A stretch of 64,000 bases of DNA from Halobellus salinus (GCF_014646875.1 NZ_BMOC01000001.1:349410-413409), one strand, 5' to 3'. Numbered from the stretch's first letter, positions 1-9,359 are shown. A program made the numbers and translations. Notes: generated by a model not told the origin, from the letters alone.

Positions 1-582
1 AACCGGTGTCAGGGGGCCACCCGCGACCTGGTCGACCGTGGGGGTGTTCTGCACGACGACAATCGGGCTCCCGTAAGCGAGGTACCGCTCGAGGAACCCC
101 ACGACCGCGGTCCCAGCGACGGCAGCGTAGAGGCCACGCGCGGCGGTCGGGAACGACACCCGGCCGTTGCTGAACGGTGGGGCGGTCCCGCCGACCGTGG
201 CCACGACGCCACCGACGACGACGCCTGTCGCGATCGCCGTGGGATACGCCAGGAAATCGATCCGCCACCGACCCAACACGACGAGCGTGGGCACGAACAC
301 CAACCCGATTGCCGCCAGAAGCAGGATCCCTTGGACGTGTTTGTCCTCGTCGAGCGCGAACGCGACCACGAGGACCGCGCCGAACAGCGCCACGAAGACC
401 ACCGTGCCGTTGATCCCCCACCCCATCGTGCGGCCGAACCCGTGGACGAGGTGGTATACCAGGCCGTGGTCGTCCCACGCGGCGACGAGCATCCGCGAGG
501 CAGCGGCTGTGGCCGCGAGGATGGCGACGAGCGCCACGATCAGACGGAGCGCCTCCGCGCGACGCGACCCCGACCGGCTCAT
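1..582 (-). CDS. Polytopic membrane protein, 3' end outside window
   Basis: An open frame reads from an ATG at 582 to the left edge of the window without a stop (194 codons seen). The ATG overlaps the TGA stop of the upstream tubulin-like gene (ATGA), so the two are almost certainly co-transcribed and translationally coupled. The N-terminus is basic (MSRSGSRR). Hydrophobic stretches follow at about residues 13-30, 58-78, 84-100, 107-130 and 147-165, so at least four or five membrane helices are expected. I recognise no family motif. Makarova and Koonin described FtsZ-like families linked to membrane or secreted partners; by that analogy this could be a membrane anchor or partner of the tubulin-like protein. 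The role is inferred from position only. Confidence 0.7.
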   Translation of the reverse strand, partial: MSRSGSRRAEALRLIVALVAILAATAAASRMLVAAWDDHGLVYHLVHGFGRTMGWGINGTVVFVALFGAVLVVAFALDEDKHVQGILLLAAIGLVFVPTLVVLGRWRIDFLAYPTAIATGVVVGGVVATVGGTAPPFSNGRVSFPTAARGLYAAVAGTAVVGFLERYLAYGSPIVVVQNTPTVDQVAGGPLTPV

Positions 583-3500
583 GTGTCAGTGTCGAGGTCG
601 ATCGAACTCGGGAAGGTCGTCCGGCCGATGTAGTCCTGCTGGAGCATCTCTATTACCTCTCCCTCGTCGGAGTTGAGAAGCGCGTAGATGTCCGCGGGCT
701 CTGTGACATCCAGCAACTGGTCCCGGTAGACGTAGCCGCCCTCGTCGGAGCCACCGATCGTGGAATCCCTGCCGTCGGTCCCGTGGACGTGCCGGATCCG
801 AACGGCTTCCCGGAGGTCATCACGCTGGGACTCGTAGGACGTCTTGTAGCCACGAGTCGGCTGGTTGAGCTGGCGGATGTTGTCGAGGAACACCCCGCCG
901 ATGAACGTAACCATCGAGAGGTCCCACGGGGCGCCGTACCCGACTGATTCGTGGCTGTACCCGTTGGCGTCCTCCAGGAAGTAGAGTTCGGACTCGTCGA
1001 ACTGTTTGCGGGCGGTGTTGAATACGGGGTGTCCGGGGTTTTCGTCGTCGTCGAACGCCCGGCTCATAAAGACGTTCCCGATGTAGTGGCCGTCGTAGAT
1101 CGTGCTGTCGGAGTCGGTGTACTCGTCGCTGGCCTTGGTGTCTATCTGGATTTCGCGCTCCCGGAGACAGCCGAGTTCGTCGTTTTTGGCCGCGTTTTCC
1201 GCGAAATCTTTGAAATACGACTGGATCTTTCGCATCTCAGTGGTGTTCTCCTGGCTCCAAACGCCCGACTCCGCGATGTCGTTGTACTGGAGCAGGCCGA
1301 CCTGGTCCTCGGATTGGATCTTGCTGACGTACGGGCTCTCGGAGCTCCCGCCGACGTTCGTCGGGTGGTCGATCTCAGGGGTGTCAGGACCGAACTCCTC
1401 GTCGTCGTCGTCGTAGCCGTGGTCGTAATCGTAGTCCATCACGATCCGGCGGAGGGAGTCGTAGACCTCGGTTCGGGACTCCACGTCCTCGATCCGGGCG
1501 TTTAGGTCGGACCGCTTCGATTCAACAGGGCCGAGGTACGCGTTATGGACGGCGAGGTAGACCAGTCCGGGGTCGTCGAACCCGTTGCCGTCCGCGAGGA
1601 ACTCGTCGAACACCGCCTGCGCGGAGTCGGCATCGAGGTCGTCGAGCCGCTCACGCATCGATGACACCGGGTCGTCGGTGTCGCCCGGCCACTCGAGACT
1701 GAAGTCGGTGCTTTGCCACTGGGCTCGGTAGTCTTCGACGACCTCGGTGGCCTCGAAGTCCGAAACCGCGGATTTGAACTCACGGATAATGCGTTTGCGG
1801 TGCGTGTTGCGGCGCTCCGTGAGTTCCTGTGTGAGGTCTTCGAACAACTCGTCGACGGCGAGCCTGCAATCGAAGTCGTCGGTGAAATCCCCCCGTTCGG
1901 CTTTTGGTGAGATGTCGATGGGGCTGTCGCGCACCTCCTGTAAGTAGCCGATGTACTCCTCTTGTCTGTCCTCTTTACTCCCGAGGATGTTTCCGACCAA
2001 CCCGGTGTTGTTGATGTCGTACCACGCCTCGTATGCACGTTGGGTCTGTTCGACCGCCTCCACCAACTCCCGTCCGTCGATCGGATCGAGACCGACGTCG
2101 CGGAGCTGTGCGTTGAGCCGGTCGAAATTGAACGTCAGTCCCCCCGAAACGTTGTCGGGGCTGTTGGCCTTGGATATCTTCCGTAGCTCGTCTCCGAGCT
2201 CGTTTCGGAGCGCGTCGAGTTGGGTCTCGATCTCGTCGGCGCTGGATTGTATTTCCACCAGCAGTTCGAGGTCGTCCGTGACTGCCTCACGCCACGATTC
2301 GAGGGTGTGATCACGAGCCTCCACGAGGTCCGCGTCGAGATCCGCGAGCAGTTCGAGGTTCGACTCGTGCTGGTTGGCTTCGCCGTTGAGCGCGTTGATC
2401 CGATCCTCGATCCGCTGTGCGCCGATCCAGCCCTGGCGAGTGGGGTAGAGTGCCGCAGCCAACGCCTCGTTTACCTCCTCTTCGTCGACGAGTTTGAGCG
2501 CGCGGAGCAGGTTCGCTCGAAGCTTGAGCGCGCGGATTTCGTCGCGGAACACGGCCGCAAGCGCCTGGTCGTCCGGCTCGCTCGGGTAGATGTCGTCGAC
2601 GGGTTCCAGCGCTTCGACTCGGTCCGGGAGACGAGTCACGAGCTGTTTTTTGAGTTCACCTTCCGAGAGGTCCGCGTAGTTCTCTCTGATCGCTTCGATC
2701 CACCCGCCGAGTTGGTCGCGCCAGTCTTTGAGCGCGTCGTTGTCGACGTGGCCGAACGTCTCTTCATCCTCGATCCACGATTGAAGGGTGTCGAGTCGGT
2801 TCCGGAGCGAACTCGCCTCGTCACCGCTGAGCGCAAACTGGTCGTTTTCGACCGTCAGCCCGTCCTGTGCCGTGTCGAGCGCGTCGGCGATCTCTCCGCC
2901 CCACTCGTGGATAAAGAAGTCGTGGAGTTCGTCATACAGCGTGAGTTCCGCGTCGAGTGCGGTCCGTTTTGCTTCCTGGTACTCGTTGATCGCCCGCTTG
3001 GCCTCCCGGATGTCACCGACGTCGTACCGGAGGATCTGTGGAATCGCGACGGTGAACGGGGCGTACGCTTTGGGAACCCGCTCGGAGTTATCGGAGTCGA
3101 GGAAGGTCGTGAAGTCGTTGGTGGTCGCCTCCCGGGCGACGACGGTCTGGACCATCGCGTCGAGGAAGGTATCGCGGTTCTGGAGGTTGCGGGCGGGACC
3201 GAACGGAAGGAGGACGATGTTGGTGAAGGGGTTGTTCTCCTCCTCGGTGAGCGCGAGATACTCCAGTTCCGAGAGCGCAGCGAAGGTGTTGGCGGTCCGT
3301 CGATCTTTCTCTTGGAGCCCGGGGATACTCGCGATCAGGTGGAGTTCGTCGACCTTCGGCGCGACCAGCTTCGCGAGATCGAGATACATCCCCGAACCGG
3401 TTCCGCCCCCGAGTCCCACAACGATCGTGGCGGTGTCACCCGAGAGCCGCCTAGCGAACCCCTCCATGTCCCCGTTTCCGGCGCGGCTAGCGTGGAACAG

Positions 3501-3998
3501 CGCCTTGCTCAGCCCGCGTCGTCGAAGCACCCCTTGACCGTAGCCGTCGGTCAACATCGAGTCCTCGTTCTCCAGCCACCACGCGCGGAGGCGGTCTTGG
3601 GTTGCGATCTGGTTGACCGTCACTTCGGACGTCAGACCCGCACGGGAGATGAGGTTGTCCGGCGCGTCGTCAAGCGGATTGATGTATTCGAGTTCGGTGT
3701 TGACCGTTGAGGGGGTCCGGCCGGAGCGTTCGGCGATCCGCTTGATGCGCTCGTTGATCGACTTCACACTGCGCTCGTCGGCCGGCTGTTCGTCCCTCGC
3801 AGTGTCGATCATGAACGCTTTGAACTCCTGGTCGTCGTCGTTGAGCGTTTGACGATCCTTGATCGCGACAGCCTCTTCTACAATCCAGTCCTTTGAGAGG
3901 TAATGTTTCACCGTGGTTTTGCCGGCGTTTCCGATACCGATAATATTGTCCGGGAGGCTCAGATCTTCCTCGTCCAACCCGTCCCCATCAGTAGACAT
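579..3998 (-). CDS. FtsZ/tubulin-superfamily GTPase-like protein with long coiled-coil C-terminus
   Basis: This 1139-aa protein has an N-terminal nucleotide-binding core. A glycine-rich strand-loop (IIGIGNAGKTT) lies near residue 20, and the tubulin signature GGGTGSG near residue 195 (VVGLGGGTGSGMYLDL). These match the 'tubulin-like' (Tubulin_2 / FtsZ-like) families rather than canonical FtsZ or CetZ, which are about 350-400 aa. From about residue 400 onward it is highly charged and helical, with Glu/Asp/Arg/Leu-rich segments typical of coiled coils, and then a less repetitive C-terminal domain. I chose the ATG at 3998 (MSTDGDG) over an in-frame start 18 codons upstream, because a TATA-like element lies about 26-33 nt before it. 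It overlaps the next gene, a membrane protein, by 4 nt. A role in membrane-associated filaments or remodelling is inferred from the family. Confidence 0.8.
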   Translation of the reverse strand: MSTDGDGLDEEDLSLPDNIIGIGNAGKTTVKHYLSKDWIVEEAVAIKDRQTLNDDDQEFKAFMIDTARDEQPADERSVKSINERIKRIAERSGRTPSTVNTELEYINPLDDAPDNLISRAGLTSEVTVNQIATQDRLRAWWLENEDSMLTDGYGQGVLRRRGLSKALFHASRAGNGDMEGFARRLSGDTATIVVGLGGGTGSGMYLDLAKLVAPKVDELHLIASIPGLQEKDRRTANTFAALSELEYLALTEEENNPFTNIVLLPFGPARNLQNRDTFLDAMVQTVVAREATTNDFTTFLDSDNSERVPKAYAPFTVAIPQILRYDVGDIREAKRAINEYQEAKRTALDAELTLYDELHDFFIHEWGGEIADALDTAQDGLTVENDQFALSGDEASSLRNRLDTLQSWIEDEETFGHVDNDALKDWRDQLGGWIEAIRENYADLSEGELKKQLVTRLPDRVEALEPVDDIYPSEPDDQALAAVFRDEIRALKLRANLLRALKLVDEEEVNEALAAALYPTRQGWIGAQRIEDRINALNGEANQHESNLELLADLDADLVEARDHTLESWREAVTDDLELLVEIQSSADEIETQLDALRNELGDELRKISKANSPDNVSGGLTFNFDRLNAQLRDVGLDPIDGRELVEAVEQTQRAYEAWYDINNTGLVGNILGSKEDRQEEYIGYLQEVRDSPIDISPKAERGDFTDDFDCRLAVDELFEDLTQELTERRNTHRKRIIREFKSAVSDFEATEVVEDYRAQWQSTDFSLEWPGDTDDPVSSMRERLDDLDADSAQAVFDEFLADGNGFDDPGLVYLAVHNAYLGPVESKRSDLNARIEDVESRTEVYDSLRRIVMDYDYDHGYDDDDEEFGPDTPEIDHPTNVGGSSESPYVSKIQSEDQVGLLQYNDIAESGVWSQENTTEMRKIQSYFKDFAENAAKNDELGCLREREIQIDTKASDEYTDSDSTIYDGHYIGNVFMSRAFDDDENPGHPVFNTARKQFDESELYFLEDANGYSHESVGYGAPWDLSMVTFIGGVFLDNIRQLNQPTRGYKTSYESQRDDLREAVRIRHVHGTDGRDSTIGGSDEGGYVYRDQLLDVTEPADIYALLNSDEGEVIEMLQQDYIGRTTFPSSIDLDTDT

Positions 3999-4022
3999 AG
4001 TTGCTGATTGGTGAACGAACCG

Positions 4023-4031
4023 GCATAAATA
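4023..4031 (-). promoter_or_regulatory. TATA-like promoter for the tubulin-like gene
   Basis: On the minus strand an AT-rich block (ATTTATGCC) lies 25-33 nt before the ATG at 3998, in otherwise GC-rich DNA. This spacing fits a leaderless haloarchaeal transcript. Confidence 0.5.
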
Positions 4032-4184
4032 TTGTCGTGGATACACGACCACGCCGGCCCGAAACCGCTGGACAACTCCCGGAACCCCGCGTCGGAACCG
4101 AACTCAGGCGAGTGTCGATGGAGTACGAAGCAGTATGTCACCGTTCTCGCGGTGTCCAGTCGCATCGCTACCCGCGGCGGGCTC

Positions 4185-5012
4185 CTACCACACTGTGTTG
4201 GGATCCGCTCCGTCGACCGACGCGAGCCGGGCGGCCACGCGGGCCCGAACCCGCGCCGCCCGTCCGCGGTCGCCGAACACTTCGGCCGCGCTCGCGGCCG
4301 CTTCCGGGTCCCGCTCGAACGACAGATCCGGATACGAAACGTCGGTTAGAACCAGCGGTTCGGGCGGTGCTTTCGGGACCCCATCGGGCCCGTCCACTGG
4401 CTCGGATCCGAGCAGCCGACGCACCCACGCCGGCGACCGGGTACCGGTGCCGACGCCCCTGACGACCGAGGCGAGCCGGCGGACGAGGTGGCGGGGAAAC
4501 CCGTCGGCCGCGGCCCGAATCCGGAGAAACGCCCCGTCGCGGTCGAGGTCGATCGAGAGATCCCGGGCCGTGCCCGCGTCGTCGGTCGTGAGGTTGTGAA
4601 AGTCGTGCTCCCCGTCGAGGATTGCCGCGGCGTCGGCGGCGCGGTCGTCGTCGAGGTCGGGTGCGTAGAGGAGGTAGACGTACGCCCGGCGGGTCGCGTC
4701 GTGGGTGGCGTGGAATCCCTCCGGCGCCGGCGCCGACGCCCACGCCCGGATGTCGGCGGGGAGTTCGCCGTTCAGCGCCCGCGGGGTACACCACTCGGGA
4801 CACTCAACGGCGACGGTCTGGGCCGTCGCCGACACGCCGGCGTCGGTGCGCCCGGCGGCCGCGTACCCCGCGGGGCGGTCCCGGTCCGAACGGGCGAACA
4901 CGCCGAGGGTCTCGAGCGCGTCGAACACCGCACCCTCGACGGTCGGAACCGTCGGCTGGCGCTGGTATCCGTGGAACGGCCGACCGTCGTAGGCGATCCG
5001 GAACGCGCGCAC
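4185..5012 (-). CDS. truA: tRNA pseudouridine(38-40) synthase
   Basis: The 275-aa protein makes pseudouridine in the anticodon stem-loop of tRNAs. The catalytic motif GRTDAGVSA is present with Asp at residue 57, after the N-terminal FRIAYDGRPFHGYQRQP block typical of TruA. The start is a GTG at 5012, 8 nt after the hisS stop, and no better in-frame start exists before that stop. It sits directly downstream of hisS on the same strand, a tRNA-function operon. Length and motif order are complete. Confidence 0.95.
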   Translation of the reverse strand: MRAFRIAYDGRPFHGYQRQPTVPTVEGAVFDALETLGVFARSDRDRPAGYAAAGRTDAGVSATAQTVAVECPEWCTPRALNGELPADIRAWASAPAPEGFHATHDATRRAYVYLLYAPDLDDDRAADAAAILDGEHDFHNLTTDDAGTARDLSIDLDRDGAFLRIRAAADGFPRHLVRRLASVVRGVGTGTRSPAWVRRLLGSEPVDGPDGVPKAPPEPLVLTDVSYPDLSFERDPEAAASAAEVFGDRGRAARVRARVAARLASVDGADPNTVW

Positions 5013-5020
5013 GCCGTCAC

Positions 5021-6316
5021 CTACGTTATGTCGTCGTACGTCGGCGACGCCGCGTCGCCCGGGAACGACTCCACCGGGACCGTGGTCTGGTCGCCGGAGT
5101 CCATGTCCTTGACCGTCACCTCGCCGTTCTCGAGGTCGCGCTCGCCGACGATCACGACGGTCTCTGCGTTGATCCCGTCGGCGTACCCCATCTGCGCGCC
5201 GAAGCTCCGGTCGGAGACGTCGACCTCAACGACGTTGCCCGCCGCGCGGAGGTCGCGGGCGATCCGCGACGCGACCCCGCGGGTGTCGCCCACGGTTAAC
5301 ACGTAGTAGTCGGTCGCGAGCGCCTCGTCGGGCCAGACCCCGGCCCGCTGGCAGAGCAGCGACAGCGGCGCGGTCCCGAGCGCGACCCCGACCGCGGGGG
5401 TTGGCTGGCCGCCGAAACTCTCGATGAGGTCGTCGTACCGGCCGCCGCCGAACACCGACCGGGAGACGTCGCCGGTGGAGTCGAAACACTCGAAGACGAC
5501 ACCGGTGTAGTAATCTAGCCCGCGGGCGGTCGAAAGCGACACCGTGCAGTACTCACGGGCGCCGAAATCCGCGGCCGCGTCCAGGACCGCCCGGAGGTTC
5601 GCGACCGCGCTCTCGACTTCCGCGCCGCCGAACGCCGCGATCTCGTCGAGGTCGCCGGTCGTTACCAAGTCGTCGAACGACTCGGCCTGGTCGTACGAGA
5701 GCCCGGCGTCAGAGAGCAGCCCCAGGTACTCCGCGCGCTCGATTTTCGCGCGTTTGTCGACCGCGCGGATGGCGTCGCGGCTATCCACATCAGCGTCGAA
5801 CGACCGGAGCAGCCCCCCGAGGATGTCGCGGTGGGAGACCCGGAACTCGAAGTCCTCGCCGGTGAGTCCGAGGTCGGTGAGCGCGGCGGCGGCGACCGCC
5901 AAGATCTCCGCGTCGGCCGTCGGCTCCGCGGAGCCGAAGCTGTCGATGTTGGTCTGGTAGAACTCCCGGAACCGGCCCTGTTGGACCTGCTCGAACCGCC
6001 AGAACGGGCGGGTGGAAACCCACTTGATCGGTTTCGACAGCGCCTGCTGTTTTGCGACCACCATCCGGGCGACCGTGGGGGTCAACTCCGGCGTCAGCGA
6101 CACCTCGCGGCCGCCCTGGTCCTTGAAGGCGTACAACTCCTCAACGATCCCGTCGCCGCTCTTGTCGGCGTACATTTCGGTCCGCTCCAACGCGGGCGTG
6201 GCGATCTCGCGGAAGCCATAGCGGGCGGCGGCGTCCTCGAGCGTGTCGATGACCACCCGCCGCGCGGTCATCTCCTCGGGGTAGAAGTCGCGAAACCCCT
6301 TGAGTCGGTCGTACAT
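5021..6316 (-). CDS. hisS: Histidyl-tRNA synthetase
   Basis: This class II synthetase (431 aa) charges tRNA-His. It begins with GFRDFYPEEM. Class II motif 2 lies near residues 103-125 (TRPFWRFEQVQQGRFREFYQ), the His-specific motif RGLDYYTG near 266, and motif 3 (GGGRYDDLI with AVGVALG) follows. The C-terminal anticodon-binding domain runs from about residue 335. The length is normal. It is followed after 8 nt by truA, which suggests one transcript. The ATG at 6316 is the natural start. Confidence 0.96.
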   Translation of the reverse strand: MYDRLKGFRDFYPEEMTARRVVIDTLEDAAARYGFREIATPALERTEMYADKSGDGIVEELYAFKDQGGREVSLTPELTPTVARMVVAKQQALSKPIKWVSTRPFWRFEQVQQGRFREFYQTNIDSFGSAEPTADAEILAVAAAALTDLGLTGEDFEFRVSHRDILGGLLRSFDADVDSRDAIRAVDKRAKIERAEYLGLLSDAGLSYDQAESFDDLVTTGDLDEIAAFGGAEVESAVANLRAVLDAAADFGAREYCTVSLSTARGLDYYTGVVFECFDSTGDVSRSVFGGGRYDDLIESFGGQPTPAVGVALGTAPLSLLCQRAGVWPDEALATDYYVLTVGDTRGVASRIARDLRAAGNVVEVDVSDRSFGAQMGYADGINAETVVIVGERDLENGEVTVKDMDSGDQTTVPVESFPGDAASPTYDDIT

Positions 6317-6439
6317 ACCCCGAGGTTCGGCGGTGTCGCGCTTGAAACTGTTGAAGCCGGGGCGGGGGTCGGCGGCCCGATCCGTCGGGCCAGGGTGGAA
6401 GAGACGCCGATCGGAACGCGGGGACGACCGGATCGTCCG

Positions 6440-7642
6440 CTAGGCTTCGATCGGGTACAGCCGCGTCCAAAATCGGGACGCGACGTAGAGCCCGCCGCGG
6501 TGAACCCGCGCGTCGAAGACGCGCCGGAACTCCGTGTCCCACCCGCAGCCGTCGGTGTGGTGGGTCTCCACCAGCCGAACCCGGGCGTCGCGGTCGCCGT
6601 CGACGATCCGGTGGCGGTGCCCGGTCCGGTCGATCGCGAACACCTCCGGCTCGCCGGCCGCGACGGCGTCGACCGGGACGCCGGCGTCGTACTCCCACCG
6701 GGGGGTGCCGGTCTCGGCGTCGATCTCCCCGCCGATATCCGTCGACACCGCCGCCACCCGGCCGTCCGCGCCGCCGACGTAGAGGGTGTCGTCGGCGCGG
6801 GCGGTGCTTGTCGCGTCGCTGACGACCCGTTGGGTCCGGCGGATCGTCGCGTCCGGCACGTCGACGAACGCGACGGTGCCGTCGTCGGCGACGACCACGA
6901 CGAACTCCCGGTCGACGACCGCGAGCGGCTGGGTGACGCGGTCGGGGAGGGAAAACTCCCACACCGACTCCCCGGTTTCGGGGTCGAACCCGTGGAGGGT
7001 GCCCTCCCGCGCCGCGGCGACGACGACGCCCGCAGCCAGCACCGGGCCGGCCCACACCTGCCCCGAGATGGGCGTCGCCCACGCCTCCGACCCGTCGTCG
7101 CGGTCCAGCGCGACCACGCGGTGGGTGAAGTCGGTGGGGTCCGTCGGGTCGGCGTTCGGGTCCGTCGAGCGGGAGACCCCGACGTAGACCCGGCCGTCGG
7201 TCACCAGTGGTTGCCCCCACGCCCCGCCGCCGTGTTCCTCCCGACCGCCGGGGTCGTAGATCCACCGTCGGTCGCCCGTTTCGGCGTCGAGCGCGCGGAC
7301 CGTGTCGCGGCCGGTGCCGACGTAGACGGTGTCACCGGCGCGGGCGGGCACGCCGAACCCGCCGCCCGCCGCGACGACACTCCACTGGACCTGTGCGCTG
7401 AACGGTTCGATCGCCGCGAGCCGGTGGTCGGTGTCGCCGGTCACGCCGTACCCCTCCGGGAGCAGGAGGTCGTTGCCGCTGGGGACCGTCGGGCCGAGTC
7501 GGCGCCGACCGACGTACGTCCACTGGGGCTCCACGAGGGGGCGACACCGGGTGGCGAGGTGCCACCCCCCGGCACCGACCACGCCGGCAGCGCCAACCGC
7601 ACCGGCCGCGGCGAGGAGGCGTCTGCGGGACCACTCGGGCAT
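6440..7642 (-). CDS. Exported PQQ-like beta-propeller protein
   Basis: The 400-aa protein starts with a twin-arginine-type signal (MPEWSRRRLLAAAGAVGAAG) and is probably exported through the Tat pathway. The mature part has repeated PQQ/pyrrolo-quinoline beta-propeller blades, with several copies of motifs such as VYVGTGRDTVRALDAETGDR, VYVGVSRS and TLYVGGADGRVAAVS. These fit the PQQ_2 family seen in haloarchaeal outer-surface WD40-like proteins. No catalytic residues for a quinoprotein dehydrogenase are evident, so a binding or scaffold role is as likely as an enzyme. The start was placed at the ATG of the Tat signal, not further upstream, where the same frame runs on inside the neighbouring transporter gene. 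Confidence 0.85.
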   Translation of the reverse strand: MPEWSRRRLLAAAGAVGAAGVVGAGGWHLATRCRPLVEPQWTYVGRRRLGPTVPSGNDLLLPEGYGVTGDTDHRLAAIEPFSAQVQWSVVAAGGGFGVPARAGDTVYVGTGRDTVRALDAETGDRRWIYDPGGREEHGGGAWGQPLVTDGRVYVGVSRSTDPNADPTDPTDFTHRVVALDRDDGSEAWATPISGQVWAGPVLAAGVVVAAAREGTLHGFDPETGESVWEFSLPDRVTQPLAVVDREFVVVVADDGTVAFVDVPDATIRRTQRVVSDATSTARADDTLYVGGADGRVAAVSTDIGGEIDAETGTPRWEYDAGVPVDAVAAGEPEVFAIDRTGHRHRIVDGDRDARVRLVETHHTDGCGWDTEFRRVFDARVHRGGLYVASRFWTRLYPIEA

Positions 7643-7710
7643 CGTTGGGGGCGAAGTGCGCGATCGACTAAGTTTCCGCGGTGGGGGTCGCGATGCGCTG
7701 CAACTCCCGC

Positions 7711-8592
7711 TCACGCCGCGATCAGCCCGACCCCCACCACCGCCAGCCCCGCGGCCACAAGCCGGATGCCGAACGCCTCCTCGCGGAGCAGAATGCCACC
7801 GAGCACGACCGCGACCACCGCCTGGGTGTTGATGATCGGCGACGCGATCGACGCCGGAACCAGGGAGAACGCCAACGACGTGGCGTGTTCCGCGACCGCG
7901 ACCCCGCCGCCAGCGAGAATAAACCGCGGGAGCGAACCCCGGAGCGGCACCCACTCCCGGATCGCGAGCGGGAGCACGACCACGAGCACCCCGCCGAGCA
8001 GAAACGGCACCCACACCGTCAGCGGGATCTCGTACTCCTGGAGCACCAGCCGTTTCCCCACGTCGCCGAGGGCGAAACACGCCGCGCTCGCCAGCGCGAA
8101 CTGCGCCGACCGCGCGGTCGCCGCCTTCCGGAGCGGCGCGAAGAGCGGGCCGCGCCGGTAGTTCGCGACGTACACCGCGAGCGTGGCGACTACGACCCCG
8201 GTGACCTGGATCGAGGTCAGCCGCTGGTGGAGCACGAGCACCTCGAGCGGGAGCACGAACACCGGGATGATCTTGCTGATTGGCGCGACGTAGGAGACCT
8301 CCCCCAGGTCGAGCGCGCGGAGAAAAAGCAGGAACGCGGCCGCACTGGCGACGACGGTGCCGAGCGTGACAGCGACGCCGACGGCCCCGACCGCCCCGGG
8401 CGACGGGAGCCGGTCGAGCCCCCCACGGGTCGCCGTGATCGGCAGGTACCACGCGACCGCCGCGGCGTTGATCCCGACGGTCAGGACCGTCCCCGGGTAC
8501 GACGAAAAGTAGCGCTTGAGCGCGAAGATGTAGCCGCCCCAGACGAACGCCGCCGCCACGGCATACGCGATGCCCGGTCCTGGAGGGAACAC
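7711..8592 (-). CDS. EamA/DMT-superfamily transporter
   Basis: The 293-aa protein has about ten hydrophobic helices in two repeats of five, the pattern of the drug/metabolite transporter (EamA) family. The second half ends in the typical VVLGGILLREEAFGIRLVAAGLAVVGVGL segment, with a family-typical charged residue after the ninth helix. The substrate cannot be told from the sequence. It lies between the propeller gene and a long palindrome at 8677-8721, and its neighbours do not indicate a pathway. Confidence 0.85.
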   Translation of the reverse strand: MFPPGPGIAYAVAAAFVWGGYIFALKRYFSSYPGTVLTVGINAAAVAWYLPITATRGGLDRLPSPGAVGAVGVAVTLGTVVASAAAFLLFLRALDLGEVSYVAPISKIIPVFVLPLEVLVLHQRLTSIQVTGVVVATLAVYVANYRRGPLFAPLRKAATARSAQFALASAACFALGDVGKRLVLQEYEIPLTVWVPFLLGGVLVVVLPLAIREWVPLRGSLPRFILAGGGVAVAEHATSLAFSLVPASIASPIINTQAVVAVVLGGILLREEAFGIRLVAAGLAVVGVGLIAA

Positions 8593-8676
8593 GCTTCAGG
8601 GTGGGCGCCGGCGAACAAAACCCGTTCGGATTCCCACCGCCGTACTGTTCACGTAGGATCACTTCGACACAAGATG

Positions 8677-8721
8677 CCTCGAAAGCCCCCAGTGACTCGC
8701 TGGAGTCGGGGGCTTTCGAGG
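8677..8721. repeat. Perfect 14-bp stem palindrome, candidate bidirectional terminator or intergenic repeat
   Basis: CCTCGAAAGCCCCC at 8677-8690 is exactly complementary to GGGGGCTTTCGAGG at 8708-8721, with a 17-nt loop. It lies between the end of the PP-loop gene (8756) and the start of the transporter (8592), both on the minus strand. Strong G/C stems with a GAAAGCCCCC core recur in haloarchaeal intergenic DNA. It may end transcription of the upstream gene. Confidence 0.75.
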
Positions 8722-8755
8722 TAACCCCGGGGTCACCTGCCTATTCGAACACTGT

Positions 8756-9358
8756 CTACTGCTCGCCGTCACGCACACCACGGACGTACGACTGGTCGTG
8801 ATCCGGGAACACCGACTCGACGGTCGCCGACCCGTGGTCGTCCGCGAGCAACGCCCGGAGTTCCGCCTCGTAGTCGGCTTTCGGGACCGACGCGGAGGGG
8901 CCGGTCTCGACCCGGAGGGTCTCGGCCACCAACCGGTCGACCGCGTGGCGGCCCAGCCCCGCAAGCGGCGAGAGGTAGTCGACCCCGTGGCGGTCCTCCA
9001 GGCTCTGGGCTTGGGCCCGGGAGACTGTCGGCACCCGGTCGTCGCGGCGCGTACCGTCGGCCACCGCGTCGACGTCAAGCCCCGAAACCCGTTCTAAGGC
9101 GTGCTCGTGGACGTGCTGGATGCCGTTTCGGGGGTAGCCGTCGTCGAGCATTATGTCGGCGGCTGCCTCGGCAACCGAGCGGTCCAGATCGATCGGCTCG
9201 AAGCCGTACTCCAGTCGGTCGGCGGCCGCCTCGGCGTGGGTCCAGTCGTCGGTGATCCCGAACCGACCGGTCACGAGCCGGACGTCGTAGAAGGAGTCCA
9301 GAAACAGCGCCGCGAGCGTGGAGTCCTTCCCGCCACTGTAGAGGAGCGCGAGGTCCAC
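8756..9358 (-). CDS. PP-loop (N-type ATP pyrophosphatase) family protein
   Basis: The 200-aa protein begins LALLYSGGKDST, the PP-loop SGGKDS motif that binds ATP in enzymes that adenylate a substrate (asparagine synthetase, NAD synthetase and tRNA-thiolation families). The rest shows conserved-looking DGTRRDDR and LSPLAGLGRHAVDRL motifs but no recognised substrate domain. The start is the GTG at 9358, directly behind the TAA of the PDCD5-type gene (stop at 9360-9362). A longer frame upstream would overlap that gene and is rejected. This gene, PDCD5 and S19e form one minus-strand cluster, which suggests a translation or RNA-modification role, but the substrate is unknown. Confidence 0.8.
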   Translation of the reverse strand: MDLALLYSGGKDSTLAALFLDSFYDVRLVTGRFGITDDWTHAEAAADRLEYGFEPIDLDRSVAEAAADIMLDDGYPRNGIQHVHEHALERVSGLDVDAVADGTRRDDRVPTVSRAQAQSLEDRHGVDYLSPLAGLGRHAVDRLVAETLRVETGPSASVPKADYEAELRALLADDHGSATVESVFPDHDQSYVRGVRDGEQ

Positions 9359-9359
9359 G

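Noticed and set aside
2220-3710. 496-codon plus-strand frame inside the tubulin-like gene
   Set aside because: Antisense frame of a high-GC gene with a clear family signature on the other strand.
5831-8161. 776-codon plus-strand frame across hisS, the propeller gene and the transporter
   Set aside because: It crosses three recognisable minus-strand genes and is Arg/Pro/Gly-rich, as GC-driven antisense frames are.
7643-8662. N-terminal extension of the propeller protein to 740 aa
   Set aside because: The extension lies inside the transporter gene in another frame; the Tat signal at 7642 marks the real start.
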